Assembly (NCBI GenBank): GCA_031410915.1
Contig: JANNZY010000176.1
Location: forward strand, 1 to 64,000
Source: WLMZ01 sp031410915
GTDB taxonomy: Bacteria > Actinomycetota > Acidimicrobiia > Acidimicrobiales > Ilumatobacteraceae
Direction: 5' to 3'
DNA length: 64,000 bases
A program made the position numbers and the translations under genes. The notes below the pieces were generated by a model, which made no database searches, was not told where the DNA came from, and was given only the letters and a program-made list of their open reading frames with translations. Every line of letters begins with the position of its first letter. The stretch's first letter is position 1. This document shows positions 36,001 through 44,996 of this stretch, one piece after another.

Positions 36001-36085
36001 CGGCACGGCGAAACCACCGCGCTCGGCGACGATTGCAGGCCGCAGGCCGCAGAACCCTGTCACACCGTTCGGGCACGATCACCCG

Positions 36086-36416
36086 ATGAACGTACGCACC
36101 GACCTACACCGCCTCATCGACGAAGTCCTCGACGACGACCCGCGCCCAGCCCTGATCGCCTACCGCCGCCTGGCCAAGGAGCCACTGCCGTGGCTCGAAC
36201 AACGCGTGGTCGCGCTCGCCCGTCGGGACGGCCGGAACTGGGCCAAGATCGGCCGGCTGCTCGATGTGTCACGGGCGGCGCTGCACGCCCGGTTCCGCAC
36301 GATCGTGCCCCGTGTCGCTGCCAGCGCGAGGAGTACGGCGACGCGTGGGAATGCGAGACCGTTCGCCTGCTCAACCTCGCACGCGCCCGGTCGACGACGA
36401 GCCGATCGCGTGGTGA
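36086..36416 (+). pseudogene. Small HTH-type protein, probably frameshifted twice
   Basis: From ATG 36086 the frame reads a compact helical domain with an HTH look (NWAKIGRLLDVSRAALHARFRTIVP). After about 36305 this frame becomes low-complexity and ends at 36439. The next frame carries REEYGDAWECETVRLLNLARA from about 36325, and the third frame ends RPVDDEPIAW and a stop at 36414-36416. Joined, the three pieces look like one protein of about 110 residues. Two frameshifts in 330 bp suggest a decayed gene or sequence errors. Confidence 0.45.
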
Positions 36417-36552
36417 TCACATCCTTGCCCATCTGCTGAGACGGGAGGGCAGCGTGGAGTCGGTGTCGGTGTCGGGCCGGGTCTACCCGCTCGCGGTGTC
36501 GATGACCGGTCGAAGTCCCCCACCCCGATCACCGTCGTCCCAACGCTCAACA

Positions 36553-37524
36553 TCAGCGGATGACGTGTTCGGCCACGAGGTGGATGCTGCTCCAGGCTTC
36601 GTCCAGAGGCATGCCACCACAGAGTGGGTGCAGCGTCAGCGCATCGAACGGGCCCATGTTGCGGCAGCGTTCGACGCACTGGTCGGGGGTCAGGATCTGG
36701 TACGTGCCCTCGGCGCGCAACTCATCGACGGTGGTCGCGTCGCTGTGCACGGCGGAGTGGATGTCGGGTGTCTGCCAGCTGGCATAGACCTGGGCCTCGT
36801 GCAGGAAGTGATGGCCGATTGCGGCCCACGCCCTGTCCGGGTCCTCGGCGACGTGGATCATCGCGGTCTGCTGCGACGCAGCCATGAAGAACCCACTCGT
36901 GCCGTTCGCTGCGCATTGCTCGTTGTAGTACTCGGCCAGCCCGGGCACGTGCGCGGCGGCGAAGAACGGCAGCCCGAACCGGGCTGCGCGTCGCGCCGCG
37001 ATCTTGCTCGTCCCGCCGAGCATCAGGATCGGGTGCGGGTTGCTCATCGGCGATGGCGTGACCCGCACTGTGGTGCCGCGGTACTCGAACGCTTCGCCGG
37101 TCCATGCTTGGCGCATCACCGTGATCGCCTCGTCCATCTGCGCGCCTCGCGTCGCCCAGTCCTTGCCGTGGGCGGCGTACTCCTCCGGCCGGTAGCCGAT
37201 ACCGGCGATGGTCACCAGTCGGCCGCCGCTGGCCAGGTCCAGCACGGCGATGTCCTCGGCGATGCGCAGCGGATCGTGCAGCGGCACGAGCAACGCCGAC
37301 AGCGTGACCTGCAGGTTCTTGGAGGCTCCGAAGATCAGTCCGGCGAGCACGAGCGGCGAGGGGCTCCAGCCGTTGAACGCGCCATGGTGCTCTTCCAGGC
37401 TGATGCCGGAGAAGCCGTTCGAGTCGGCGAAGCGGACCATCTCCAACATCTCGCGGTGGCGGTGCCCGTTCTCGGCCCGGTCGAGCTCGGGCATCACCAT
37501 GTTCAAGCGGATGAGCGTTCGCAT
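36553..37524 (-). CDS. LLM class (luciferase-like) oxidoreductase
   Basis: 323 residues from ATG 37524. SLEEHHGAFNGWSPSPLVLAGLIFGASKNLQVTLSALLVPLHDPLRIAEDIAVLDLASGGRLVTIAGIGYRPEEY is the flavin/F420 barrel signature; later ILMLGGTSKIAARRAARFG. The EEHH motif is typical of bacterial-luciferase-like monooxygenases as well as F420 enzymes, so the cofactor is uncertain. Divergent from another LLM gene with only 37 bp between starts. Confidence 0.85.
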   Translation of the reverse strand: MRTLIRLNMVMPELDRAENGHRHREMLEMVRFADSNGFSGISLEEHHGAFNGWSPSPLVLAGLIFGASKNLQVTLSALLVPLHDPLRIAEDIAVLDLASGGRLVTIAGIGYRPEEYAAHGKDWATRGAQMDEAITVMRQAWTGEAFEYRGTTVRVTPSPMSNPHPILMLGGTSKIAARRAARFGLPFFAAAHVPGLAEYYNEQCAANGTSGFFMAASQQTAMIHVAEDPDRAWAAIGHHFLHEAQVYASWQTPDIHSAVHSDATTVDELRAEGTYQILTPDQCVERCRNMGPFDALTLHPLCGGMPLDEAWSSIHLVAEHVIR

Positions 37525-37561
37525 GGACCGACTTCATAGCACCTGTGCCAACATCGCCCGA

Positions 37562-38605
37562 ATGACGCAGGATCTGAAGCTCGGCTGGCACATCGGGTAC
37601 TGGGGTCGCGGCATGCCGCCGGACATCCCCGCCCGCCTGGCCGAGGTCGAACGACTCGGGTTCGACAGCGTGTGGACGGCCGAGTCGTGGGGTTCGGACG
37701 CGATCTCGCCCCTCGCGTGGTGGGGCTCGCAAACGACGAGGTTGCGCCTCGGCACGAACCTGATCCAGCTCTCGGCGCGCACACCCACCGCGACAGCAAT
37801 GGCCGCGGTCACGATGGACCATCTCTCCGGCGGCCGCTTCTGCCTCGGCCTCGGCGTGAGTGGACCCCAGGTCGTCGAGGGCTGGTACGGCCAACCGTTC
37901 AACCGCCCGTTGGCCCGCACTCGCGAGTACATCGGCATCGTCCGCAAGATCCTGGCCCGTGAGGAGCGGCTCACCAACGCCGGTCCCGAGTACCCGATCC
38001 CGGCACCGAACGGGCTCGGCCTCGGCAAGTCGCTGAACGTCATGACCCATCCGCTGCGCAGCGATCTGCCGATCTTCCTCGGCGCCGAGGGACCGAAGAA
38101 CGTCGCCCTCGCGGCCGAACTCGCCGACGGTTGGTTCCCGATCTTCTACGCGCCCAAGCACGAGGAGCTCTACGCCACCTCACTCGATGAGGGCTTCGCC
38201 CGACCGACCGCACGACGCACGCCCGACGACTTCGAGATCCTCGCCACGGTGACCGTCGCGATCAGCGACGACCTCGACGCCGCGTACGACAGCCTGCGGC
38301 CGGTGATCGCGCTGTACGTCGGCGGGATGGGAGCGGAGGAGATGAACTTCCACGCCGACGTGTTCCGCCGCCTCGGCCACGAAGCAGCGGTCGACCGCAT
38401 CCAGCGACTGTTCCTCGACGGCCACCAATCCGACGCGATCGCCGCCGTGCCGCGTGAGATGATCGACGAGATCTACCTCGTCGGCCCGAAGGACAAGATC
38501 CGCGACGACCTCGCCGCGTGGCGCGAGAGCCGGGTCACGACGATCCTCGTCGGCGGATCGGCGCAGACGATGCGCGACGTTGGGGAGCTCGTGCTCGGTT
38601 TCTGA
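37562..38605 (+). CDS. LLM class F420-dependent oxidoreductase
   Basis: 347 residues from ATG 37562. FDSVWTAESWGSDAISPLAWWGSQTTRLRLGTNLIQLSARTPTATAMAAVTMDHLSGGRFCLGLGVSGPQVVEGWYG is a clear F420-binding LLM pattern of the mycobacterial type. Substrate unknown. Operator site 3 overlaps its stop codon, so the four DUF35/thiolase genes behind it can be switched separately. Confidence 0.88.
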   Translation: MTQDLKLGWHIGYWGRGMPPDIPARLAEVERLGFDSVWTAESWGSDAISPLAWWGSQTTRLRLGTNLIQLSARTPTATAMAAVTMDHLSGGRFCLGLGVSGPQVVEGWYGQPFNRPLARTREYIGIVRKILAREERLTNAGPEYPIPAPNGLGLGKSLNVMTHPLRSDLPIFLGAEGPKNVALAAELADGWFPIFYAPKHEELYATSLDEGFARPTARRTPDDFEILATVTVAISDDLDAAYDSLRPVIALYVGGMGAEEMNFHADVFRRLGHEAAVDRIQRLFLDGHQSDAIAAVPREMIDEIYLVGPKDKIRDDLAAWRESRVTTILVGGSAQTMRDVGELVLGF

Positions 38606-38619
38606 CGGACCGTCAGATT
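38599..38619. promoter_or_regulatory. Catabolic-regulon operator, site 3
   Basis: TTTCTGACG, GAC, CGTCAGATT. It covers the stop codon of the LLM gene and lies 18 nt before the ATG at 38638. A -10-like TAGAAC at 38625-38630 is 7 nt before the ATG. Confidence 0.8.
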
Positions 38620-38637
38620 CGTGCTAGAACGAGGTTC

Positions 38638-39123
38638 ATGTCCGGGGGATCGAGTGATTACACGATTGCGCCCGACGGCAGCTTCACGGCGCCGCTCGAG
38701 CTGTCCTACCCATACAAGCGAACCGTCGGGCCGACGCTCAGCCGTTTCCTGACCGGCTTGCGCGACCAGCGCGTCGAGGGCACGCGGGGCACTGACGGCC
38801 GCGTGCACGTACCCCCGGCCGAGTTCGACCCGGTCACGGGCGACGCGCTGACCGAATGGGTCGACGTCGCCGCCGAGGGCACCGTCGTGTCGTGGTCGTG
38901 GCAGCCCGCACCGGTACCGGGCAACATCTTGCAGCACCCGTTCGCGTGGGCGCTGATCACCCTCGACGGTGCCGACACCTCGATGGTCCACGCCGTCGAC
39001 GCCGGTTCCGCGGCAGCGATGAGCACCGGCATGCGTGTCACCGCACGCTGGGCCGACGCGCGCACCGGCAGCATCACCGACATCTCGTGCTTCGAGGTCT
39101 CATCCACGGGGGGACCAGCATGA
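38638..39123 (+). CDS. DUF35 (OB-fold) protein without zinc-ribbon cysteines
   Basis: 161 residues from ATG 38638. The order matches Zn-ribbon/OB-fold acyl-CoA-associated proteins: ELSYPYKRTVGPTLSRFLTGLRDQRVEG, a knuckle region TRGTDGRVHVPPAEFDPVTG, then the OB-fold (GTVVSWSWQPAP...PFAWALITLDGADTSMVHAVDAG). At the places where the two CxxC pairs should be there are no Cys, so this copy has lost the metal. DUF35 proteins act with thiolase-like partners, as in the Ltp2-ChsH2 retro-aldolase of steroid side-chain breakdown. Its stop overlaps the next start (ATGA). Confidence 0.8.
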   Translation: MSGGSSDYTIAPDGSFTAPLELSYPYKRTVGPTLSRFLTGLRDQRVEGTRGTDGRVHVPPAEFDPVTGDALTEWVDVAAEGTVVSWSWQPAPVPGNILQHPFAWALITLDGADTSMVHAVDAGSAAAMSTGMRVTARWADARTGSITDISCFEVSSTGGPA

Positions 39124-39608
39124 GCGACGACGTCCTGCGCATCCGCACACCGATCTCGATCCAGTACCAGTACTCGGCCGGGCCGCACGCGAGCAGTCAC
39201 CTGCACGGGCTGATGGAGGGCAAGTTCATCGGCAAACGCTGCCCGAAGTGCACGCTCGTGTACATGCCGCCACGCAGCACGTGCGCGAAGTGCGGCGTGT
39301 TCCTCGGCGAAGACGTCGAGGTCGGCCCGAACGGCACGATCACCACGTTCTGCATCGTCAACGTGCCGTTCCTCGGCCAGACGATCAAGATCCCCTACGT
39401 CGCCGCGACGATCCTGATCGACGGCGCCGACCTCGGCATGCAACACCTGATCCAGGAAGTCGAGGCGTCCGATGTGCGGATGGGCATGCGTGTCGAACCG
39501 GTCTGGAAGCCGAAGGACGAGTGGCAACCGTCGCTCGCCAACATCGCCCACTTCCGCCCGACCGGCGAACCGGACGCGCCGTTCGAATCGTTCTCGGGGC
39601 AGCTCTGA
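39120..39608 (+). CDS. DUF35 Zn-ribbon/OB-fold protein
   Basis: 162 residues from ATG 39120. The rubredoxin-like zinc knuckle is intact (KRCPKCTLVYMPPRSTCAKCG) and is followed by the OB-fold (NGTITTFCIVNVPFLGQTIKIPYVAATILIDGADLGM). Probably binds one of the thiolase-like proteins encoded next; its stop overlaps the next ATG by one base. Together with the metal-free DUF35 protein it could form a mixed scaffold. Confidence 0.88.
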   Translation: MSDDVLRIRTPISIQYQYSAGPHASSHLHGLMEGKFIGKRCPKCTLVYMPPRSTCAKCGVFLGEDVEVGPNGTITTFCIVNVPFLGQTIKIPYVAATILIDGADLGMQHLIQEVEASDVRMGMRVEPVWKPKDEWQPSLANIAHFRPTGEPDAPFESFSGQL

Positions 39609-40660
39609 TGCGTGACGTCGCGATCATCGCCTCGGCGCAGATGCGCAACGTGTCGGGCACCACCGAGACGCCCGTCGAGATGCTGCTGCCCGTCGTCAAC
39701 CAGGCGCTCGCCAATGCCGGCGTCGAGCGCACCGACATCGGCTTCTGGTGCCACGGCAGCTGCGACTACACGACCGGCCAACCGTTCAGCTTCGTGATGG
39801 CCGTCGACGCGCTCGGTGCGTTCCCCCCGATCGTGGAGAGCCACGTCGAAGCGGACGGCGCGTTCGCGTTGTACGAGGCCTGGCTCAAGATCCAGACCGG
39901 CGAGGTCGACACCGCGCTGGTGTTCGGCAATGGGCGCAGCAGCAGCGCCGATCTGAACCGCACGCTCACGTTGCAGCTCGACCCGTACGTGGTCGCCCCG
40001 CTGTGGCCCGACGACCGCTCGCTCGCCGCGATCCAGGCCCGGGCCTGCCTCGAGAGCGGCACAGTGACCGCCGAGCAGATGGCCGCTGTCGCGGTCCGCA
40101 ACCACCGCAACGCGATGTCCAACCCGGTCTCGTTGCGCAGTGGCGACTACACGATCGAGCAACTGCTCGCCGCCGAAATGGTCGCCGACCCGCTGCGCGC
40201 CCACGACTGCCCGGCCCACGCCGACGGCGTGACCGCCGTCGTGCTCGCCGCCGGCGACGCAGCCCGCCGGCTGTCGCCGCGCCCGGCGTGGATCCGGGGC
40301 ATCGACCACCGCAGTGACATCCAAAACCTGGGCAACCGGTCGATGACATCGCTGCCGTCGGCCGAACTCGCGGCCCGCAAGGCCGGCGCGAACAACGACA
40401 AGATCGACGTCGCCGAGCTGCATGCGCCCTACACACACCAAGAGGTGTTGCTGTGTGAACTGCTCGGCCTCAGCGAGTCCACGAACGTCAACCCGAGTGG
40501 TGGGGCGCTGTGCACGAACCCGATCATGTCCGCCGGTCTGGCCCGCATCGCCGAGGCCGCAGCACGCGTCACCGACGGTTCCGCCGATCGAGCGGTGGGG
40601 CACGCATCGTCCGGGCCCTGGTTGCAACAGAACCTCGTCTGCGTCCTGGAAGGTGAATGA
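39608..40660 (+). CDS. Thiolase-like (lipid-transfer/aldolase-type) protein A
   Basis: 350 residues from ATG 39608. Thiolase fold: DVAIIASAQMRNVSG, ESHVEADGAFALYEAWLKIQTGEVDTALVFGNGRSS, ELHAPYTHQEVLLCELLGL and the C-terminal NPSGGALCTNPIMSAGLARIAEA. The nucleophile Cys loop is replaced by EADGAFA and the catalytic His of GHP is Asn (TNP), so classical thiolysis is unlikely. The pattern is that of Ltp2/SCP-type proteins, some of which are CoA-thioester retro-aldolases working with DUF35 proteins. Confidence 0.85.
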   Translation: MRDVAIIASAQMRNVSGTTETPVEMLLPVVNQALANAGVERTDIGFWCHGSCDYTTGQPFSFVMAVDALGAFPPIVESHVEADGAFALYEAWLKIQTGEVDTALVFGNGRSSSADLNRTLTLQLDPYVVAPLWPDDRSLAAIQARACLESGTVTAEQMAAVAVRNHRNAMSNPVSLRSGDYTIEQLLAAEMVADPLRAHDCPAHADGVTAVVLAAGDAARRLSPRPAWIRGIDHRSDIQNLGNRSMTSLPSAELAARKAGANNDKIDVAELHAPYTHQEVLLCELLGLSESTNVNPSGGALCTNPIMSAGLARIAEAAARVTDGSADRAVGHASSGPWLQQNLVCVLEGE

Positions 40661-40661
40661 G

Positions 40662-41819
40662 ATGGCCGAACGTTGCGCTGTCATCGGGGTCGGTCAGACC
40701 CAGCACAGCTCGTGCCGGGCGGACGTGTCCATCGCCGGGCTCGTGCGCGAAGCCGTCGACCGGGCGCTCGCCGACGCGCACACCACGATGGCCGACATCG
40801 ACGCAATCGTGATCGGCAAGGCGCCGGACATGCTCGAGGGTGTGATGATGCCCGAGCTGTACCTGGCCGACGCGCTCGCCGCAGCGGGCAAGCCGGTCTT
40901 CCGGGTCCACACGGCAGGCAGCGTCGGCGGCTCGACCGCGATCGTGGCTGCGCAGCATGTCATGTCGGGAGTGCACCAGCGCGTGCTGACGATCGGCTTC
41001 GAGAAGCAGAGCGACGGCAACGCGATGTGGGCCTTGTCGGTCGCGCTGCCGTTCGGCATGCCGGTCCACGCCGGGGCCGGCGGCTACTTCTCGCCGATCA
41101 TCCGCTCCTACATCCGCCGCAGCGGCGCGCCGGACCACATCGGCTGCATGGTCGCGATCAAGGACCGCACCAACGCCTGCAAGAACCCCTACGCCCACCT
41201 CCACGAGCCCGACTGGACGCTGGAGAAGGCAATGGAGAGCCCGATGTTGTGGGATCCCGTCCGCATGGTCGAAACCTGCCCGTCCAGCGACGGCGCGATG
41301 GCGCTGGTGCTCGCCTCGGAGTCCGTCGCCGACGCCCACCAGGGCCCGAAAGCCTGGGTCCACGCGACCGCGATGCGCAGCGAACCGACGCAGTTCGCCG
41401 GCCGCAACCAGGTCAGCCCGCAGGCCAGCGAGGACTGTGCCCACGACCTGTGGCGCAAGGCCGGCATCACGTCGCCGATCGACGAGATCGACGCGGTCGA
41501 GATGTACGTGCCCTTCGCCTGGTTCGAGCCGATGTGGCTGGAGTCGCTCGGCTTCGCACCGAAGGACGAAGGCTGGCGCTACGTCGAGGACGGCGTCACC
41601 GAGATGACCGGCCGCCTGCCGGTGAACTGCAGTGGCGGCGTGCTGTCCACCAATCCGATCGGTGCCAGCGGCATGCTCCGCTTCGGCGAGGCCGCGATGC
41701 AGGTGATGGGCACCGCCGGCGAGCATCAGGTCGACAGCGTCCGCAAGGCGTTCGGTCACGCCTACGGCGGCGGCAGCCAGTTCTTCGCGATGTGGGTCGT
41801 CGGAGCCGACAAGCCATAA
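40662..41819 (+). CDS. Thiolase-like (lipid-transfer/aldolase-type) protein B
   Basis: 385 residues from ATG 40662, 1 nt after the previous stop. AVIGVGQTQHSSC, FRVHTAGSVGGSTAIVAAQHVMSG (no Cys at the nucleophile site), DAVEMYVPFAWFEPMWLESLG, NCSGGVLSTNPIGASGMLRFGEAAMQV and the final GHAYGGGSQFFAMWVVG. Again His of GHP is Asn. It probably forms the second half of a thiolase-like heteromer with protein A and the DUF35 pair. Confidence 0.87.
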   Translation: MAERCAVIGVGQTQHSSCRADVSIAGLVREAVDRALADAHTTMADIDAIVIGKAPDMLEGVMMPELYLADALAAAGKPVFRVHTAGSVGGSTAIVAAQHVMSGVHQRVLTIGFEKQSDGNAMWALSVALPFGMPVHAGAGGYFSPIIRSYIRRSGAPDHIGCMVAIKDRTNACKNPYAHLHEPDWTLEKAMESPMLWDPVRMVETCPSSDGAMALVLASESVADAHQGPKAWVHATAMRSEPTQFAGRNQVSPQASEDCAHDLWRKAGITSPIDEIDAVEMYVPFAWFEPMWLESLGFAPKDEGWRYVEDGVTEMTGRLPVNCSGGVLSTNPIGASGMLRFGEAAMQVMGTAGEHQVDSVRKAFGHAYGGGSQFFAMWVVGADKP

Positions 41820-41935
41820 GCCCTTCCTGATTGTCTCGCACGCCGCCTCCGCGTCGCTTTGGCGTCGGCTCGAGCTCGTGTCGCTTGCTCGGGCAGAGCC
41901 CTCGCCGCTACGTCGGCTCACCGCCTTGGCATCGC

Positions 41936-41941
41936 TAGCGT
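41936..41941 (+). promoter_or_regulatory. -10 box of the mycothione reductase gene
   Basis: TAGCGT, 6 nt before ATG 41948, no Shine-Dalgarno sequence: a leaderless start is likely. The 128-bp stretch between 41819 and 41948 otherwise holds no feature I can support. Confidence 0.45.
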
Positions 41942-41947
41942 GGTCGC

Positions 41948-43315
41948 ATGCTGGACTTCGACGTCGTCATCATCGGCACCGGGTCGGGGAACAGCATCCT
42001 CACCCCCGACTACGACAACAAGCGGATCGCGATCATCGAGAAGGACGTCTTCGGCGGCACCTGCCTCAACCGTGGTTGCATCCCGACCAAGATGTTCGTC
42101 TACGCCGCCGACGTCGCCCAGCACATCGCTCACGCGTCGACGTACGGCATCGACGCGACGATCGACAAGGTGCGCTGGCCCGACATCGTCGACCGCGTCT
42201 TCGGCCGCATCGACCCGATCCCTCCGAACGGGCTGGCTTACCGGCAGAACTCACCCAACGTGACAGTGTTCAGCGGCGAGGCCCGCTTCGTCGGCCCGAA
42301 GACCATCGAGGTGAACGGCCAGCAGTTGACCGCCACCGACATCGTCATCGCCGCCGGGGCACGCCCGTTCATCCCCGACGTCGACGGGCTCGACACCGTC
42401 GACTTCCACACCAGCGACACCATCATGCGGCTGTCGTCGCTGCCGGAACGATTGATCGTGCTCGGCGCGGGCTACATCGCGAGTGAGATGGCCCACGTGT
42501 TCGGCAGCCTCGGCAGCACGGTCGTCATGGCCACGCGCAGCGCCCGGATGCTGAGCCACGAGGACATGGAGGTCAGCGAGCGCTTCACCGAGATCTACCG
42601 TCGCCGGTTCGAGTGCCACATGAACTCGCGCATCGATCGCGTCTCGCAACCCGGCGGTCCCGGCGGACCGATCACGCTGAGCCTGCACAGCGACGGCCGA
42701 TCCATCGACGTCACCGGCGATGCCTTGCTGATCGCGACCGGCCGCGTCCCGAACGGCGACCTGCTCGACCTGGCCACGACCGGCGTCACGATGGACCCCG
42801 ACGGCTACATCGTGACGGACGACTTCCTGCGCACCAACGTGGCCGGCATCTGGGCACTCGGTGACGTCAGCAACGACAACCAGCTCAAGCACGTCGCCAA
42901 CGCCGAGGCCCGCACGATTGCGCACAACCTGATCCACCCCGACGACCTGCGGACCGCGGGCCTGTGGCCGATCCCGCACGCCGTGTTCGCCGATCCGCAG
43001 GTCGCGTCCGTCGGCCTGACCGAACACCAGTTGCGCCACTTCGGCCGGCCGTACATCACGGCCGTGCAGAACTACTCCGACGTCGCGTACGGCTGGGCGA
43101 TGGAGGACACCGACCACTTCTGCAAGCTGATCGCCGACCCCGAAACCCGCCTGCTGCTCGGCGCGCACATCATCGGTCCGCAGTCCAGCATCCTCATCCA
43201 GCAACTGATCCAGGGGATGAAGTTCGGCCAGACCGTCGACGAGATGGCCCGCGACCAGATCTACATCCACCCCGCGCTGACCGAAGTCATCGAGAACGCG
43301 CTCCTCAAGTTGTGA
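41948..43315 (+). CDS. mtr: Mycothione reductase
   Basis: 455 residues from ATG 41948. FAD/NADPH disulfide reductase that keeps mycothiol reduced. FAD site VVIIGTGSGNS, redox-active Cys pair GGTCLNRGCIPTKM, NAD(P) site LIVLGAGYIASEMAHVFGSLG, FAD phosphate GIWALGDVSN, and the C-terminal catalytic His in YIHPALTEVIENALL. The short N-terminus and the GSGNS loop separate it from dihydrolipoamide dehydrogenase. Its last 11 bases overlap the convergent ligase gene. Confidence 0.9.
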   Translation: MLDFDVVIIGTGSGNSILTPDYDNKRIAIIEKDVFGGTCLNRGCIPTKMFVYAADVAQHIAHASTYGIDATIDKVRWPDIVDRVFGRIDPIPPNGLAYRQNSPNVTVFSGEARFVGPKTIEVNGQQLTATDIVIAAGARPFIPDVDGLDTVDFHTSDTIMRLSSLPERLIVLGAGYIASEMAHVFGSLGSTVVMATRSARMLSHEDMEVSERFTEIYRRRFECHMNSRIDRVSQPGGPGGPITLSLHSDGRSIDVTGDALLIATGRVPNGDLLDLATTGVTMDPDGYIVTDDFLRTNVAGIWALGDVSNDNQLKHVANAEARTIAHNLIHPDDLRTAGLWPIPHAVFADPQVASVGLTEHQLRHFGRPYITAVQNYSDVAYGWAMEDTDHFCKLIADPETRLLLGAHIIGPQSSILIQQLIQGMKFGQTVDEMARDQIYIHPALTEVIENALLKL

Positions 43316-44957
43316 GCTCACGTTGCAGCTCACGCTTGAGCATCTTGCCGGAAGCGTTGCGCGGGAGCGCTTCCTGGCGGAAGAACACGTGGGTCGGCAC
43401 CTTGAACGAGGCGAGACGGGCGCCGACGTGGGCGCGCAGCTCCTCCGCCGTCAGCGTCGCGCCCTCCTTCAGCAGGACTGCGGCTGCGACCTCTTCGCCG
43501 AGACGCTCATGGGCCAGACCGAACACGGCCGCCTCGTGCACGGCCGGGTGCTCGTAGATCGCGGCCTCGACCTCCGCGCAGTACACGTTCTCGCCGCCGC
43601 GCAGGATCATGTCCTTGACCCGATCCTCGACGTACACGAAACCTTCCTCGTCGACACGGCCGAGATCCCCGGACCGCAACCAGCCGTCGACCAAGATGTC
43701 CGCTGTCGCGTCGGGACGGTTCCAGTAGCCGCGGATCAGGTTGGGGCCCTTGAACCAGATCTCGCCCCGCTCGCCCACCGCCAGCGCGACACCGTCGGGA
43801 TCGCGGATGCCGATCTCCATCACCGGCACGACCCGTCCGGTGCTCGTCGGCTTGGCCAGGTAGTCGGCACCGCGGTTCTGCGGTCCATAGGCGTTCGTCT
43901 CGGTCATGCCGTAGCCGATGGTGGGCTTGCCCTTCGCGAAGCTGTCGTTGACCTTGGTGACCAGCGCCGGCGGCGCCGGAGCGCCTCCCCCACCGATGTC
44001 GCGCAGGCTCGACGTGTCGAACTCGGCGAAGCGCGGTGCCTGGACAAGATCCCAACTTTGTGTCGGCACGCCGACGAGGTTCGTGATCTGTTCGCGCTCG
44101 ATGATCTCCAGCGCCTGGTCGACATCCCACTTGTACATCACGACCAACTTCGTCCCGCTGATGAAGCAGCCGAGCATGACGGGTACGCAACCGGTCACGT
44201 GGAACAGCGGCACGATCAGGATGAACGCCGGCGGATGCGTGGTCGGCTCGCTGGGCTGGCGCAGCCGTTCGACCGCGCCGCGGCAGGCGAAAGCCATCAG
44301 CGCCTGCACGACCGCGCCGTGCGTGCTGACCGCACCCTTGGGGCGGCCGGTCGTGCCCGAGGTGTACAGGATCGTTGCGTCGTCGTCGGGGCCGACAGCC
44401 ACGGAGGGTAGCGGCGCACCGGGCACGACGACGTCCTCCCATCGGTCCACCCCGTCCCGCCCGGCAGAGGCTCGTACCGCGATGATCTTCGTGTCCAACC
44501 GCCGGCACGCGGCGAGTGACCGCTGGATGCGCTCGTCGTCGGCGATCAGCACCTTTGCGCCGCTGTCCTCGAGCGCGAAGTCCATCTCGTCCTCGGTCCA
44601 CCACGAGTTCATCGAGACCGAGATCGCGCCGATCGACGTGATCGCCGCGAACGACATGATCCACTCCGGGAAGTTGCGCATCGCGATCGCGACCCGGTCG
44701 CCTGTGACGATGCCGTAGCGCTCGACCAGCGCCGCGCCGAGGGCAGCGAAACGCTCGCGCACTTCGCCCATCGTGTAGCGCTCGTCCTGGTACACGATGA
44801 ACGTGGCCTCGGCCGGAGCGGCCTGGAACAGCTGGCCGAGGTTGTCTGGGGCGTTGACGAACACCCTCTGCGGCGAGCCGTTGACCATCGCATCGCCGAT
44901 CTCGAACTGTCCCGGTCCCGTCACCTGCGCAACGGCTTCATCGAATGTGATCGCCAT
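43305..44957 (-). CDS. Acyl-CoA synthetase (class I AMP-forming ligase)
   Basis: 550 residues from ATG 44957. P-loop ATILYTSGTTGRPKGAV, YGMTETNAYG, GERGEIWFKGPNLIRGYWN, DGWLRSGDLGRVDEEGFVYVEDRVKDMILRGGENVY and the C-terminal Lys in PRNASGKMLKRE. A carboxylic-acid activating enzyme; substrate unknown. Divergent from the enoate reductase gene with operator site 4 between, at the standard 18-nt distance. Confidence 0.92.
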   Translation of the reverse strand: MAITFDEAVAQVTGPGQFEIGDAMVNGSPQRVFVNAPDNLGQLFQAAPAEATFIVYQDERYTMGEVRERFAALGAALVERYGIVTGDRVAIAMRNFPEWIMSFAAITSIGAISVSMNSWWTEDEMDFALEDSGAKVLIADDERIQRSLAACRRLDTKIIAVRASAGRDGVDRWEDVVVPGAPLPSVAVGPDDDATILYTSGTTGRPKGAVSTHGAVVQALMAFACRGAVERLRQPSEPTTHPPAFILIVPLFHVTGCVPVMLGCFISGTKLVVMYKWDVDQALEIIEREQITNLVGVPTQSWDLVQAPRFAEFDTSSLRDIGGGGAPAPPALVTKVNDSFAKGKPTIGYGMTETNAYGPQNRGADYLAKPTSTGRVVPVMEIGIRDPDGVALAVGERGEIWFKGPNLIRGYWNRPDATADILVDGWLRSGDLGRVDEEGFVYVEDRVKDMILRGGENVYCAEVEAAIYEHPAVHEAAVFGLAHERLGEEVAAAVLLKEGATLTAEELRAHVGARLASFKVPTHVFFRQEALPRNASGKMLKRELQRELTT

Positions 44958-44975
44958 GGGTCATCACTCTTGCAG

Positions 44976-44996
44976 CTTCTGACGTAACGTCAGAAA
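44976..44996. promoter_or_regulatory. Catabolic-regulon operator, site 4
   Basis: CTTCTGACG, TAA, CGTCAGAAA; eight of nine arm positions pair. It is 18 nt from the ligase ATG on the minus strand and directly abuts GTG 44997 on the plus strand. TAACGT (44985-44990) inside it fits a -10 box for a leaderless transcript starting at that GTG. Confidence 0.8.

Noticed and set aside
35479..36085. Short plus- and minus-strand ORFs across the nested palindromes
   Set aside because: They translate the repeats in all frames, have no domain and repeat themselves (HDRSTW, DPAR), so they are not genes.
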